Below, piece after piece: positions 35,925-45,491 of a DNA stretch of 64,000 nt. The stretch lies in assembly GCF_003952465.1 (NCBI RefSeq), contig NZ_CP034448.1:744001-808000 (forward strand), read 5' to 3'. Every line of letters begins with the position of its first letter. Position 1 is the stretch's first letter. This DNA comes from Mesorhizobium sp. M1B.F.Ca.ET.045.04.1.1 (GTDB lineage: Bacteria > Pseudomonadota > Alphaproteobacteria > Rhizobiales > Rhizobiaceae). Below the pieces are notes generated by a model that worked only from the letters and a program-made list of their open reading frames with translations, was not told where the DNA came from and did not search any database. The position numbers were made by a program, and so were the translations under genes.

Positions 35925-37709
35925 TCAGCCTTCGGCCGGCAGCGTCACCACGAAGCGCGCGCCCTTGATCTCGCCGGGCTTGGTGCCGGGGATGTTTTCC
36001 GCCGTCAGCGTACCGCCATGCGCTTCGACGATCTGGCGGCTGATCGACAGACCTAGGCCGGAGTTCTGGCCAAAAGCCTCGCCGGCCGGCCGGTCGGTAT
36101 AGAAGCGCTCGAAGATGCGGTCGATCTTTTCGGCCCTGATGCCCGGACCGTTGTCGTCGACGGTGACGATGTTGAACTTGCCGGCGCGCGCCAGCGAGAT
36201 CGTGATGTGGCCGTGTTCGTCGGGCACGAAGGAGCGGGCGTTCTCGATCAAATTGATGATGACCTGGCCGATCCTCAGATCATGGCCGACGACGACATAG
36301 CCTTTGACGCCCTGCGGCAGCTTGGCGACCTTGAGCTCGATCTCGACCGCCTTCTTGTTGCGCGTCGTCTCGCGCGAGACCGCGATGAGGTCGGTGACGA
36401 ATTTCTTCAGATCGACGGTTCCCGCGTCTTCCCGCGCGAGCTCGGCATCGAGCCTGGATGCATCGGAAATGTCGGTGATCAGCCGGTCGAGCCGCCTCAC
36501 ATCGTGCTGGATGATCTCCATAAGCCGGGCGCGGGAGGTGTCGTTCTTGGCCAGCGGCAGCGTTTCGACCGCGCTGCGCAGCGAGGTCAGCGGGTTCTTG
36601 AGCTCATGCGACACGTCGGCGGCGAAGCTTTCGATGGCCTCGATGCGCGCGTAGAGCGCATTGGTCATGTCGCGCACGGCGATCGACAGGTTGCCGATCT
36701 CGTCCTGCCGATCGGAAAAGTCCGGGATCTCCTCGCGACTCTTGACGCCGCGCCGCACCCGCACCGCGGCCGCGGAAAGTCGCCGCAACGGATTGGCGAT
36801 GGTGGAGGCCAAAAGCAGCGAGAGGATGGCGGTGACGAGCGCCGCGATGCCGAACACGCGCAGGATCGCCTTGCGTTCGGCCGCGACGATCTTGTCGATG
36901 TCGCCGCCCTCGGTGGACAGCATCAGCACGCCGAGCACGGCGCGGAAGCGCTGGATCGGCACCGCGACCGAGACGATCTGCTCGCCCTGCTCGCTCACCC
37001 GCACGATGGTCGAGGGGCCGCCGGTCAGCGCCTTGACCACCTCGGGGAAGGCCGCGCCGTTGCCGCCCGGCTGCTCGTGATAGACGGGCAGGTCCTTGTT
37101 GCGGAAGAAGTCGAAGACGAATTTCTCGACGCGCTCCAAGAGGTCCGGCTGCTCGTCATCGACCGGCGGCAGGTCGTAGCGCAGGATCTGGCCACGCGAA
37201 TAGAGATGGCGCGAGTCGAGCAGAAGGTTGGCGTCGCGATCATAGATGCGGGCGCGCGTGCGGGTCGGCGAGATCAGCCGTCTCAGCACCGGCGCCACGC
37301 GCTCGGGATTGATCGGGAAGTCGAGATTGTCGAGCTGGTCGGAACCCGGCCCCAGGCTTTCGCCGGCCTGCAGCTCGAGCAGCTTTTCCGGATCGATGCT
37401 GATCGAGTCGGTTTCGACCGTCGCCGAGGCCGCGATGGCGCCGGCGATGATCTCGCCTTGCGTCATCAGGCTTTCGACGCGGGCGTCGATCAGCCCGTCG
37501 CGGAAGGTGTTGAGGTAAAGGATGCCGGTGACCAGCACGGCGAGGCCGGCCAGGTTGAGGAACAGGATGCGCCGCGTCAGGCTGGAGAAGATGTGGTGGC
37601 CGAGAAACCGGCGCATCGGCACGGTGATCCTCGACACGAATGCGGGCACGATCCGCGGCGGGCGCCTTGTCGCGCCCGCCCGCCTGCCTCGCTCTATCTC
37701 AACTGCCAT
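35925..37709 (-). CDS. chvG: Sensor histidine kinase ChvG
   Basis: The 594-residue membrane kinase has TM1 (about 46-66), a periplasmic sensor domain, TM2 (about 281-303), a HAMP domain, and FAADVSHELKNPLTSLRSAVE with phospho-acceptor His368. The ATPase domain shows IINLIENARSFV, VDDNGPGI and GLGLSISRQIVEAHGG. ChvG/ExoS senses acid or envelope signals and controls exopolysaccharide, motility and host association through ChvI. The longer N-terminus is typical of ChvG. About 120 bases with an inverted repeat separate it from chvI. Confidence 0.96.
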   Translation of the reverse strand: MAVEIERGRRAGATRRPPRIVPAFVSRITVPMRRFLGHHIFSSLTRRILFLNLAGLAVLVTGILYLNTFRDGLIDARVESLMTQGEIIAGAIAASATVETDSISIDPEKLLELQAGESLGPGSDQLDNLDFPINPERVAPVLRRLISPTRTRARIYDRDANLLLDSRHLYSRGQILRYDLPPVDDEQPDLLERVEKFVFDFFRNKDLPVYHEQPGGNGAAFPEVVKALTGGPSTIVRVSEQGEQIVSVAVPIQRFRAVLGVLMLSTEGGDIDKIVAAERKAILRVFGIAALVTAILSLLLASTIANPLRRLSAAAVRVRRGVKSREEIPDFSDRQDEIGNLSIAVRDMTNALYARIEAIESFAADVSHELKNPLTSLRSAVETLPLAKNDTSRARLMEIIQHDVRRLDRLITDISDASRLDAELAREDAGTVDLKKFVTDLIAVSRETTRNKKAVEIELKVAKLPQGVKGYVVVGHDLRIGQVIINLIENARSFVPDEHGHITISLARAGKFNIVTVDDNGPGIRAEKIDRIFERFYTDRPAGEAFGQNSGLGLSISRQIVEAHGGTLTAENIPGTKPGEIKGARFVVTLPAEG

Positions 37710-37731
37710 CGAATAGCAGGCCCTGCTTAGT

Positions 37732-37834
37732 TAGTGAGTAGTGAGTAGGCAGTAGGGAATGGAGAAATGGTTGGCTGACCGCGGCCATGCACCATTCAAA
37801 ACCGACTACCGACTACTCCCTACTGCCTATTCAC
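37732..37834. repeat. Inverted repeat between chvI and chvG
   Basis: GTGAGTAGGCAGTAGGGA (37741-37758) pairs with TCCCTACTGCCTATTCAC (37817-37834) with one mismatch. GTGAGTA is tandemly duplicated at the left end. The chvI stop codon (TGA, 37831-37833) is inside the right arm. Confidence 0.88.
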
Positions 37835-38532
37835 GCCTCGCGGAACCGGTATCCGACTCCGTACAGGGTTTCGATCATCTCGAAGTCGTCATCGACAGCC
37901 TTGAACTTCTTGCGCAGCCGCTTGATGTGGCTGTCGATGGTGCGGTCGTCGACATAGACCTGCTCATCATAGGCCGAATCCATCAGCGCATCACGGCTTT
38001 TTACCACGCCGGGGCGCTGCGCCAGCGAATGCAGGATCAGGAACTCGGTCACCGTCAGCGTCACCGGCTCGCCCTTCCAGGTGCAGGTGTGCCGCTCCTG
38101 GTCCATCACCAGTTGGCCGCGTTCGAGCGAGCGCGCCTGCTGGCTAGGCGCCTTGGCGGCCGCCTCGCGGGCGCTGGTGCGGCGCAGCACCGCGCGTACC
38201 CGCTCGACCAGCAGGCGCTGCGAGAACGGCTTGCGGATGAAGTCGTCGGCGCCCATCTTGAGGCCGAACAATTCGTCGATCTCGTCGTCCTTTGAGGTCA
38301 GGAAGATCACCGGCAGGTCGGACTTCTGCCGCATCCGGCGCAGGAGCTCCATGCCGTCCATGCGCGGCATCTTGATGTCGAGGATGGCGAGGTTCGGCGG
38401 ACGCGCCGCCAAACCTTCCAGCGCCGACGCACCATCCGTGTAGGTTTCGACGCGGTAGCCTTCGGATTCGAGCGCGATCGACACCGAAGTCAGGATGTTG
38501 CGGTCGTCATCGACAAGCGCGATTGTTGCCAT
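37831..38532 (-). CDS. chvI: Response regulator ChvI
   Basis: The 233-residue OmpR-type regulator begins [14 protein letters not shown]. The receiver phospho-acceptor is Asp52 in [13 protein letters not shown], and Lys in IRKPFSQ is the conserved lysine. The winged-helix output domain ends [15 protein letters not shown] and GVGYRFREA. It is phosphorylated by ChvG. I chose the ATG at 38532 by family N-terminus and a GAGGGAGC site; ATG 38550 is an alternative. It is divergent from pckA, as in other rhizobia. Confidence 0.96.
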   Translation of the reverse strand: MATIALVDDDRNILTSVSIALESEGYRVETYTDGASALEGLAARPPNLAILDIKMPRMDGMELLRRMRQKSDLPVIFLTSKDDEIDELFGLKMGADDFIRKPFSQRLLVERVRAVLRRTSAREAAAKAPSQQARSLERGQLVMDQERHTCTWKGEPVTLTVTEFLILHSLAQRPGVVKSRDALMDSAYDEQVYVDDRTIDSHIKRLRKKFKAVDDDFEMIETLYGVGYRFREA

Positions 38533-38873
38533 TTCAAGCGGCTCCCTCATGAGCGGTCCCTTCTGTCGTCGAGAAGGGGCTTTTGCAGGACAAATTGGGT
38601 ACAAAATGTGGCACGGGCCCAGTCCGAAGTCACGGGGGGCCTGCCGCTACACACGATCGCACCCGTTACGGGATTGGACGAACGAAGCCTGCCAATCCTT
38701 TGGGCAACCTCTGTGACTTTTTGCACATATAAACGATTTAAACAACTTTCAAATTTTTTAAATCGATTAATGATTTGATATCATTTGGCTTTTCTGGTTC
38801 TGAACCGTACCAGCCCGATTGCGGGCTCCGGAACCCACCGGTCGAATGCGGCCAAATCCAGAGAGGAAATTTG
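38533..38873. promoter_or_regulatory. Divergent chvI / pckA regulatory region
   Basis: This 341-base gap carries both promoters. The part nearest pckA is AT-rich, unlike the rest of the window. Two operator-like sites are visible: AAACGATTT with flanking TTAAAC (38731-38743), and TAAATCGATTAA with the palindrome AATCGATT (38760-38771). A LacI-type regulator (PckR) is known to control pckA in Sinorhizobium. That these are its sites is an inference. Confidence 0.5.
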
Positions 38874-40484
38874 ATGTCGGAAGCCGGCAAACGCAACCCG
38901 GACTGCGCCATTGACGCCATCGGTCTGAAGACCACGGGCGCGGTGCGTTACAATTTCGGCGCCGCCGAACTCTATGAGGACGCGATCCGCCGCGGCGAGG
39001 CGAAATTGACGGCGCAGGGCGCGCTGGTTGCCGAGACCGGCCAGCACACCGGCCGCTCGCCGAGGGACAAGTTCATCGTGCGCGACGACAACACCGGCCC
39101 GCATGTCTGGTGGGACAACAACAAGGCGATCTCGCCGGCCGAGTTCGAGGCGCTCTATGCCGATTTCCGCGCCCATGCGACGGCCAGGGACCTCTATGTG
39201 CAGGACCTCGTCGGCGGCGCCGATGCCGAGCTCCGGTTGCCGGTTCGGGTCGTCACCGAATTCGCCTGGCATTCGCTGTTCATCCGCAATCTCCTGATCC
39301 GTCCGCAGGCGGCCGAGCTCGAGCGCTTCGTGCCGGAGATGACGATCATCGATCTGCCGTCCTTCCGCGCCGACCCGGCCCGCCACGGCACCCGCACCGA
39401 AACGGTGATCGCGGTCGACCTCACCCGCAAGATCGTGCTGATCGGCGGCACGTCCTATGCCGGCGAGATGAAGAAGTCGGTGTTCACCATGCTGAACTAC
39501 CTGTTACCGGAAAAGGGCGTGATGCCGATGCATTGCTCGGCCAATGAAGGGCCCGCCGGCGACGCGGCCGTCTTCTTCGGCCTGTCCGGCACCGGCAAGA
39601 CGACGCTTTCCGCCGACCCATCGCGCACGCTGATCGGCGACGACGAGCACGGCTGGGGTCCGCAAGGCGTCTTCAACTTCGAAGGCGGCTGCTACGCCAA
39701 GACCATCAGGCTCTCGGCCGAGGCGGAGCCGGAGATCTTCGCCACCACGCAGCGCTTCGGCACGGTGCTGGAGAATGTCGTGCTCAACGCCGGCCGCGTG
39801 CCGGATTTCGACGACGGCAGCCTCACCGAAAACACGCGCTGCGCCTATCCGCTGGATTACATCCCCAATGCCTCGCGGACCGGCCGCGCCGGCCATCCCA
39901 AGAACATCATCATGCTGACCGCTGACGCCTTCGGCGTCATGCCGCCGATCGCCAGGCTGACGCCGGCGCAGGCGATGTATCATTTCCTCTCCGGCTATAC
40001 CGCCAAAGTCGCCGGGACGGAGAAGGGCGTCACCGAGCCCGAGGCGACGTTCTCGACCTGCTTCGGCGCGCCCTTCATGCCGCGGCATCCATCCGAATAC
40101 GGCAAGCTGCTGCGCGAGCTGATCGCCGGCCACGGCGTCGATTGCTGGCTGGTCAATACCGGCTGGACCGGCGGCGCCTACGGCACCGGCCGCCGCATGC
40201 CGATCAAGGTGACGCGCGCCCTGCTGGGCGCCGCGCTGGACGGCTCGCTCAATGCCGCCGAATTCCGCACCGACGCCAATTTCGGCTTCGAGGTGCCGGT
40301 GGCGGTTCCGGGCGTCGACGGCGCCATCCTCGATCCGCGCTCGACCTGGGCCGATAAGGCCGCCTATGACCGGCAGGCTGCGAAGCTGGTTGGCATGTTC
40401 GCGGTTAATTTCGAGAAATTCGAAAAGCATGTCGACGCAGCCATCTTGGGCGCTGCGCCGCATCTGCAGGAGGCGGCCGAATAG
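38874..40484 (+). CDS. pckA: Phosphoenolpyruvate carboxykinase (ATP)
   Basis: The 536-residue enzyme makes PEP from oxaloacetate and ATP for gluconeogenesis. It has [36 protein letters not shown], the kinase-1 loop GLSGTGKT (236-243) and [10 protein letters not shown] (metal site). AGAGGAAA precedes the ATG at 38874; a longer upstream frame is unsupported. It is divergent from chvI. A palindromic repeat starts immediately after its TAG and a strong terminator follows. Confidence 0.98.
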   Translation: MSEAGKRNPDCAIDAIGLKTTGAVRYNFGAAELYEDAIRRGEAKLTAQGALVAETGQHTGRSPRDKFIVRDDNTGPHVWWDNNKAISPAEFEALYADFRAHATARDLYVQDLVGGADAELRLPVRVVTEFAWHSLFIRNLLIRPQAAELERFVPEMTIIDLPSFRADPARHGTRTETVIAVDLTRKIVLIGGTSYAGEMKKSVFTMLNYLLPEKGVMPMHCSANEGPAGDAAVFFGLSGTGKTTLSADPSRTLIGDDEHGWGPQGVFNFEGGCYAKTIRLSAEAEPEIFATTQRFGTVLENVVLNAGRVPDFDDGSLTENTRCAYPLDYIPNASRTGRAGHPKNIIMLTADAFGVMPPIARLTPAQAMYHFLSGYTAKVAGTEKGVTEPEATFSTCFGAPFMPRHPSEYGKLLRELIAGHGVDCWLVNTGWTGGAYGTGRRMPIKVTRALLGAALDGSLNAAEFRTDANFGFEVPVAVPGVDGAILDPRSTWADKAAYDRQAAKLVGMFAVNFEKFEKHVDAAILGAAPHLQEAAE

Positions 40485-40533
40485 TGTATGTCGCCCAAAG
40501 GTGAGCAGCGGTTTTGGGCGAACGACATGCATC
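40485..40533. repeat. Palindromic repeat, family E copy 2, abutting the pckA stop
   Basis: GTATGTCGCCCAAAGGTGAG and GGTTTTGGGCGAACGACATG form the arms. It begins at the base after the pckA stop codon. Confidence 0.82.
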
Positions 40534-40616
40534 GAGACAAAGACTTTAAGCGCGGCGCCCGAATCCATTTTCGTCGCGACGGCTGTTAGTCGCCGTCTCA
40601 AGCATCGCTCCTCCGG

Positions 40617-40646
40617 GGCCCGGCTTGCGCCGGGCCTTTTCTTTTT
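40617..40646 (+). terminator. Rho-independent terminator of pckA
   Basis: GGCCCGGC, a TTGC loop and GCCGGGCC form a perfect 8-bp stem followed by TTTTCTTTTT. Confidence 0.95.
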
Positions 40647-40672
40647 GCCGCCGCCGCGTCATGACTGCGCGC

Positions 40673-41110
40673 ATGAGCGCCGACGACAGGATCATCATCG
40701 CCAATGACGCGGTCATCCATCCGGGTGACCTGCATGAGGATTTCATCCGCTCCTCGGGTCCCGGCGGCCAGAACGTCAACAAGGTGGCGACGGCCGTGCA
40801 GCTGCGCTTCGACGCGGCGAATGCTTCCGGATTGTCCGACCGCGTGCGCGAGCGCGCCATCAGGCTTGCCGGCCAGCGTGCCACCAAGGACGGCGTCATC
40901 GTCATCGAAGCCGGGCGCTTCCGCACCCAGGAGCAGAACCGCGCCGACGCGCGGGCGCGGCTGACGGCGCTGGTCGCCAAGGCGGCCGAGCCACCGCCGC
41001 CGCCGCGCAAGAAGACGAGGCCTTCGAAGGGCGCCGTCGAGCGGCGCCTCAAGACCAAGGCCGGGCGCTCGACGGTGAAGAAGCTGCGCGGCCGGGTCGA
41101 TAGCGACTGA
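40673..41110 (+). CDS. arfB: Alternative ribosome-rescue factor ArfB (peptidyl-tRNA hydrolase)
   Basis: The 145-residue product has the release-factor GGQ motif at residues 31-33 in IRSSGPGGQNVNKVAT. It ends in a basic lysine/arginine-rich tail (GAVERRLKTKAGRSTVKKLR) that in ArfB threads into the empty mRNA channel of stalled ribosomes. It lacks the codon-recognition domains of RF1/RF2. The start could be ATG 40661 or 40673. Longer frames run into the pckA terminator, so I reject them. Confidence 0.93.
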   Translation: MSADDRIIIANDAVIHPGDLHEDFIRSSGPGGQNVNKVATAVQLRFDAANASGLSDRVRERAIRLAGQRATKDGVIVIEAGRFRTQEQNRADARARLTALVAKAAEPPPPPRKKTRPSKGAVERRLKTKAGRSTVKKLRGRVDSD

Positions 41111-41201
41111 GAACAGCATCTCGGAACACGAGCGGTCGCTTTCGGGTCGCGGAGCAGTCCCATCGGTGGCATGCTCGGGCCCATTGATCGGATCGGTACC
41201 C

Positions 41202-41819
41202 ATGCTGGTTCTGCCCAAGGGCGTTCGCCATATGCCGGGCTATCTGCCGCGCCCGGCGCAGGAAGCGCTAGTCGAGGAGATCCGGCGCGTCGTGCAGGCG
41301 GCGCCGCTCTATGTGCCGGCCATGCCGCGCACCGGCAAGGAGATGAGCGTGCGCATGACCAATTGCGGCGCGCTCGGCTGGGTGACGGACCGCGAGCGCG
41401 GCTATCGCTACCAGCCAACGCACCCGGTGACGGGGCAGCCGTGGCCGCCGATCCCCGAAGCCTTGCTAAAAGTGTGGCGCGAGGTCTCGGCCTATGCGCA
41501 TCCGCCTGAGGCCTGCCTCGTCAATTTCTATTCGGCGGACGCCAAGATGGGCTTGCACCAGGACCGCGACGAGCAGGATTTCGCCGCGCCCGTCGTCTCG
41601 GTGTCGCTGGGCGACGACTGCCTGTTCCGGGTCAGCCAGACCACGCGCGAAGGCGGCACGAAGTCGTTCAGGCTGAGGAGCGGCGATGTCGTCGTGCTCG
41701 GCGGCGAGGGGCGCCTCTCATTCCACGGCGTCGACCGCATCTACCCCGCGACATCGGCGCTGTTGAAAAATGGCGGCCGTATCAATCTGACTCTGCGGCG
41801 GGTGACGGTGCCCGGCTGA
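41202..41819 (+). CDS. alkB: Alpha-ketoglutarate-dependent DNA/RNA dealkylase AlkB
   Basis: The 205-residue Fe(II)/2OG dioxygenase repairs 1-methyladenine and 3-methylcytosine lesions by oxidative demethylation. MSVRMTNCGALGWV and CLVNFYSADAKMGLHQDRDE hold the substrate loop and iron ligands His119 and Asp121. FHGVDR supplies His175, and RINLTLRR binds 2-oxoglutarate. The start is uncertain: ATG 41202 gives the expected length, and an upstream GTG at 41166 is possible. No ada gene is next to it. Confidence 0.93.
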   Translation: MLVLPKGVRHMPGYLPRPAQEALVEEIRRVVQAAPLYVPAMPRTGKEMSVRMTNCGALGWVTDRERGYRYQPTHPVTGQPWPPIPEALLKVWREVSAYAHPPEACLVNFYSADAKMGLHQDRDEQDFAAPVVSVSLGDDCLFRVSQTTREGGTKSFRLRSGDVVVLGGEGRLSFHGVDRIYPATSALLKNGGRINLTLRRVTVPG

Positions 41820-41840
41820 CGGCAATGGCCGGAGCGTTAA

Positions 41841-41878
41841 AAGCGCGTCGCGCTGAAACGGATTCAGGCGACGCGCTT
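41841..41878. repeat. Hairpin downstream of alkB
   Basis: AAGCGCGTCGC and GCGACGCGCTT form 11-bp perfect arms around GCTGAAACGGATTCAG. No strong T-run follows on either strand. It may serve as a 3' structure of alkB mRNA. Confidence 0.8.
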
Positions 41879-41891
41879 CAAGCCTTTGTTT

Positions 41892-41945
41892 TGATGCATG
41901 TCGTTGTCCCAGAACCGCTGCACACTTCTGGGCGATATGCATTAA
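41892..41945. repeat. Palindromic repeat, family E copy 3
   Basis: TGATGCATGTCGTTGTCCCA and TTCTGGGCGATATGCATTA are the arms around AACCGCTGCACAC. It is the third unit of the family at 33540 and 40485. The remainder of 41820-42111 has no visible gene; it includes AAGCGATT/AATCGCTT arms at 42082-42110 just before the next start. Confidence 0.82.
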
Positions 41946-42111
41946 ATCGATCCGACCGCGCCGGCTTCGCCGCAGCTAACCGAATCTACAGATTTCTCCC
42001 ATAGACCAGAGCAATGTCGGGGGAACCGCGCGGCGGCGGCTCGCCTGCAACCGCAGGGAAAGCAAGGACTCGGGGCCGAAAAAGCGATTCCAGCCAGAGC
42101 GAAATCGCTTG

Positions 42112-43260
42112 ATGCACTCCGGTATCAGGGCTTGGGCAATGGTTATAACGCGATCAGTTTTCAATCGCGCCGGGGCGATCGTCGGCGCAGCGGCGCAGCT
42201 TGTCCGCAGGGATTCGGGCCTTTACCTCACAATTGCCGCCTACACCTTGGCCGGGCTGGTTTTTCTTCATGCCGTCGGCGCGGATGACCGCAGCGCGTAC
42301 TCGATATATTTTGCGGACTGGATAAAGCTGAACTGTCTGGTGTTCCCCATATTCGTCGTCATTTTTGACGCGATCCTCATCTTGTACCGTTTCGACTCCC
42401 GGCGCCCTCTCGTCGTGAAAGCCACGTTTTCCAACAGCCGGTTGGCATATTTCCTGTCCGGACTATGCCTTCTCGTGGCGCTGATGATCTTCCAGGGCAC
42501 GTTCACGTCGGTAAAAAACGCCATGCCTGTCTGGCAGGGCGGTTTTCGGTTCGATGTCGTGCAGGCCGACATCGATAACTTCCTGCATTTTGGAGTTGAT
42601 CCGTGGCGCTGGCTCTACGCGGTGGCCAAAAATGACTCGGTGCGCGTCCTGGTAGAGTGGAACTACAACGCCTTGTGGTTCCTGCTCAATTTCACCATCC
42701 TGTTCTTTGTCGCGACATCGCCCAAGGCGGCATCAATTCGGACGCGCTATCTGGCCTGCTTCATGGCGGTCTGGATTGTTGTCGGAAACGTGCTGGCCGC
42801 ACTGTTCCTGTCGGCTGGCCCGGCATTTTACGGCCTCGTGACGGAAGACACCGCGCGGTTTGGCGAACAGCTGGCCTTCCTGGCCAAAGGGCTTGGAGCG
42901 CCCAACTCCGCTGTTTCCAATCAGAACTATCTGTGGTCGCTGAACGAAGCCGGGCGGACGGGTTTTGCTTCGGGCATTTCGGCATTTCCCAGCGTCCATG
43001 TCGCTTTGGTGACGCTTAATGCGCTGTTCCTGCGCGAGTACAACCGCTATCTCGGCGCGCTGGCGTTCCTCTATGCGGCCTTTGTCGCGGCCAGTTCGGT
43101 CTATCTGGCCTGGCACTATGCGATCGACGGCTATGTTGCCGCTTCCGTGACGCTGCTGATCTATGTCGTGGCTCGCAAGCTGGTCCCGGCGGATCGCCGG
43201 TTGCCGGCGCCGCGCACGCAACCCGCTGTTCGCCCCGAGGCGGCCCTCGCGATCTCGTGA
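42112..43260 (+). CDS. PAP2-superfamily integral membrane protein
   Basis: The product is about 382 residues with some eight to nine hydrophobic segments. The C-terminal part carries GISAFPSVHVALVTL and HYAIDGYVAASV, the phosphatase-2 and phosphatase-3 histidine motifs of PAP2 enzymes such as inositolphosphotransferases of the Aur1/Ipt1 type. It likely acts on a lipid phosphate or transfers a phospho-head group at the membrane. The start is uncertain: ATG 42112, or 42139 with a better-placed AGGG. The base composition seems less GC-biased than its neighbours, hinting at acquisition. Confidence 0.82.
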   Translation: MHSGIRAWAMVITRSVFNRAGAIVGAAAQLVRRDSGLYLTIAAYTLAGLVFLHAVGADDRSAYSIYFADWIKLNCLVFPIFVVIFDAILILYRFDSRRPLVVKATFSNSRLAYFLSGLCLLVALMIFQGTFTSVKNAMPVWQGGFRFDVVQADIDNFLHFGVDPWRWLYAVAKNDSVRVLVEWNYNALWFLLNFTILFFVATSPKAASIRTRYLACFMAVWIVVGNVLAALFLSAGPAFYGLVTEDTARFGEQLAFLAKGLGAPNSAVSNQNYLWSLNEAGRTGFASGISAFPSVHVALVTLNALFLREYNRYLGALAFLYAAFVAASSVYLAWHYAIDGYVAASVTLLIYVVARKLVPADRRLPAPRTQPAVRPEAALAIS

Positions 43261-43321
43261 ACCTCGGGACGGGAGCCACGCAATTTTCCGGAATTGCCTC
43301 GGTCGACCGACGGCGGGATGG

Positions 43322-44281
43322 TCAAAGCTTCCGCAGCGCCACTTCCTCGACCAGGTGATTGGCGCCCTTGCGCAGGATAAGGTCGGCGCGCGCCCTGGTC
43401 GGCAGGATATTCTCGCGCAGGTTCTTCAGGTTGATGTTGCTCCACAGGCCCTCGGCGATGGCGCGCGCGGCGTCCTCCGAAAGCTGCGAATAGCGGTGGA
43501 AGAAGGAGTCCGGATTGCGGAAGGCGGTCTCGCGCAGGCGCATGAAGCGCTGGATATACCACTGGTGGATCAGCTTCTCGTCGGCATCGATATAGATGGC
43601 GAAATCGAAGAAGTCCGACAGGAACGGCACGATCTTGCCGTCCTTCGGCAATTTGCCCGGCTGCAAAACGTTGATGCCTTCGAAGATCAGTATGTCCGGC
43701 CTGTCGATGGTCTGGAACTCGCCGGGAATGACGTCGTAGGTCAGGTGCGAGTAGACCGGTGCCCGCACGTCACGTTGGGCCGACTTGATGCCGGACAGGA
43801 AGCGGAGAAGCGCGCCGACGTCGTAGCTTTCGGGAAAGCCCTTGCGCTCCATCAGATTGTTGCGGCGCAGGATCTCGTTGGACAGCAGGAAGCCGTCCGT
43901 GGTGATGAGATCGACCTTGGGGCTCGACGGCCAGCGCGCCAGCAATTCCTTGAGCACGCGGGCCGTGGTCGATTTGCCGACCGCGACCGAGCCGGCGATG
44001 CCGATTATGAAGGGCGTCTTGACCACGTCCTGCGCGTTGAAGAAGGCCTGGCGCTGCCGGAACAGGAGCTGGCTTGCCTCGACATGGGCGGAGAGCAGCC
44101 GGGAAAGCGACAGGTAGATGCGCTTGACCTCTTCGAGGTCGACCGGGTCGTTGAGCGAGCGCAGCCGGTCGATCTCGTCTTCGGTCAGCGTGAGCGGCGT
44201 GTCGGCGCGGAATTGCGACCATTGCTCGGCGGAGAAGAAACGAAAGGGGGAGTATTTCTCGGTCGGAGCAAGCTGGTCCAT
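43322..44281 (-). CDS. coaA: Type I pantothenate kinase
   Basis: The 319-residue kinase does the first step of CoA synthesis. It shows the P-loop [12 protein letters not shown] (about 94-105), [20 protein letters not shown], the LTYDVIPGE region and [11 protein letters not shown]. The ATG at 44281 has an AGGAG site; a longer frame is a read-through artefact. It follows hisE on the same strand, the usual rhizobial placement at the end of the his cluster. Confidence 0.97.
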   Translation of the reverse strand: MDQLAPTEKYSPFRFFSAEQWSQFRADTPLTLTEDEIDRLRSLNDPVDLEEVKRIYLSLSRLLSAHVEASQLLFRQRQAFFNAQDVVKTPFIIGIAGSVAVGKSTTARVLKELLARWPSSPKVDLITTDGFLLSNEILRRNNLMERKGFPESYDVGALLRFLSGIKSAQRDVRAPVYSHLTYDVIPGEFQTIDRPDILIFEGINVLQPGKLPKDGKIVPFLSDFFDFAIYIDADEKLIHQWYIQRFMRLRETAFRNPDSFFHRYSQLSEDAARAIAEGLWSNINLKNLRENILPTRARADLILRKGANHLVEEVALRKL

Positions 44282-44304
44282 CGAGTCTCCTGCCCTCCTC
44301 GCCG

Positions 44305-44628
44305 TCAGTCCCGGGACCGGGACGCCTTTTCGGCGATGCCCGAGCGGCCGGTGCGGCCCTCGAGCTCCTTCAGCACGTCGTCCACAGGAATGCCGGCGAT
44401 GCCGAGGACGACCAGCCAATGATATAGAAGATCGGCGCTTTCCGAAACGAGGGCCTGCCGATCGCCGCGAATGGCGGCGATCACGGTCTCGACCGCTTCC
44501 TCGCCGAGCTTCTGCGCAGCCTTGTCCATGCCCTTGGCGAACAGCTTCGCCGTCCACGACTCAGGGTCGCCGGAATGGGCGCGCTGATGGATGATCGTTT
44601 CCAGCTCGGCGAGCGAAAATTGAGCCAT
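44305..44628 (-). CDS. hisE: Phosphoribosyl-ATP diphosphatase
   Basis: The 107-residue product begins [17 protein letters not shown] and contains [37 protein letters not shown] and DVLKELEGR, the all-alpha MazG-like HisE fold. It hydrolyses PR-ATP to PR-AMP in histidine synthesis. An ATG three codons upstream (44637) is also possible; neither start has a good ribosome binding site. A family D repeat separates it from hisF. HisI is not fused here. Confidence 0.94.
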   Translation of the reverse strand: MAQFSLAELETIIHQRAHSGDPESWTAKLFAKGMDKAAQKLGEEAVETVIAAIRGDRQALVSESADLLYHWLVVLGIAGIPVDDVLKELEGRTGRSGIAEKASRSRD

Positions 44629-44649
44629 AGCAGTCATCTATCTGCTTGT

Positions 44650-44704
44650 TTAAGCATGATCTTTTCCGAAAACCGGTTCCCACTTTGCGGGATCATGCTT
44701 TAAG
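44650..44704. repeat. Palindromic repeat, family D copy 2, containing the hisF stop codon
   Basis: AAGCATGATC (44652-44661) and GATCATGCTT (44691-44700) flank a CCGAAAACCGGTTCCCACTT core. The hisF stop (TAA on the minus strand, 44700-44702) lies at the arm end, just as for pheT at 1226-1228. Confidence 0.88.
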
Positions 44705-45491
44705 CCCGATGGACGGCCGAGTCCAGCCGCATCGGCAGGCCGGCTCTGGCCATATGCGCCTTGGCCTCGGCGATGGAGTAGGTGCCGAAATGGAAGATCG
44801 AGGCGGCAAGCACCGCACCGGCATGGCCGTCGCGAATGCCCTCGACCATGTGATCGAGCGTGCCGACGCCGCCGGAAGCTATCACCGGCACGCGCACGGC
44901 GTCGGCGACGGCGCGGGTCAGCGCGATGTCGTAGCCGGCCTTGGTGCCGTCGCGGTCCATCGAGGTCAGCAGGATCTCGCCGGCGCCGCGATCGACCATC
45001 CGCCTGGCGAATTCGACCGCGTCGATGCCGGTCTTCTCGCGCCCGCCATGGGTGAAGATCTCCCAGCGGTCGGCCTCGCCGGCGGCCGACACCTTCTTGG
45101 CGTCGATGGCGACGACAATGCACTGGTTGCCGAATTTGTCGGCGGCCTCAGTGACGAAATCCGGGTTCTTCACCGCCGCCGTGTTGATCGACACCTTGTC
45201 GGCGCCGGCCAGAAGCAGCTTGCGGATGTCGGCCACCTGGCGCACACCGCCGCCGACGGTGAGCGGCATGAAGCATTGTTCGGCGGTGCGGGCGACGACG
45301 TCGAAGATCGTCTCGCGGTTGTCGGACGAGGCGGTGATGTCGAGGAAACAGAGCTCGTCGGCGCCCGCCGCGTCATAGGCCTTGGCGGCCTCGACCGGAT
45401 CGCCGGCATCGACCAGGTCGACGAAATTGACGCCCTTGACGACACGGCCGTTCTTGACGTCGAGGCAGGGAATGACGCGGGCCTTCAGCAT
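44700..45491 (-). CDS. hisF: Imidazole glycerol phosphate synthase cyclase subunit
   Basis: The 263-residue TIM barrel starts [20 protein letters not shown], with catalytic Asp11. It has [29 protein letters not shown] (second catalytic Asp) and VIASGGVGT phosphate-binding motifs. With HisH it makes IGP and AICAR. The ATG overlaps the stop of the arginase-like gene by one base. The start at 45491 gives standard length. Confidence 0.97.
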   Translation of the reverse strand: MLKARVIPCLDVKNGRVVKGVNFVDLVDAGDPVEAAKAYDAAGADELCFLDITASSDNRETIFDVVARTAEQCFMPLTVGGGVRQVADIRKLLLAGADKVSINTAAVKNPDFVTEAADKFGNQCIVVAIDAKKVSAAGEADRWEIFTHGGREKTGIDAVEFARRMVDRGAGEILLTSMDRDGTKAGYDIALTRAVADAVRVPVIASGGVGTLDHMVEGIRDGHAGAVLAASIFHFGTYSIAEAKAHMARAGLPMRLDSAVHRA

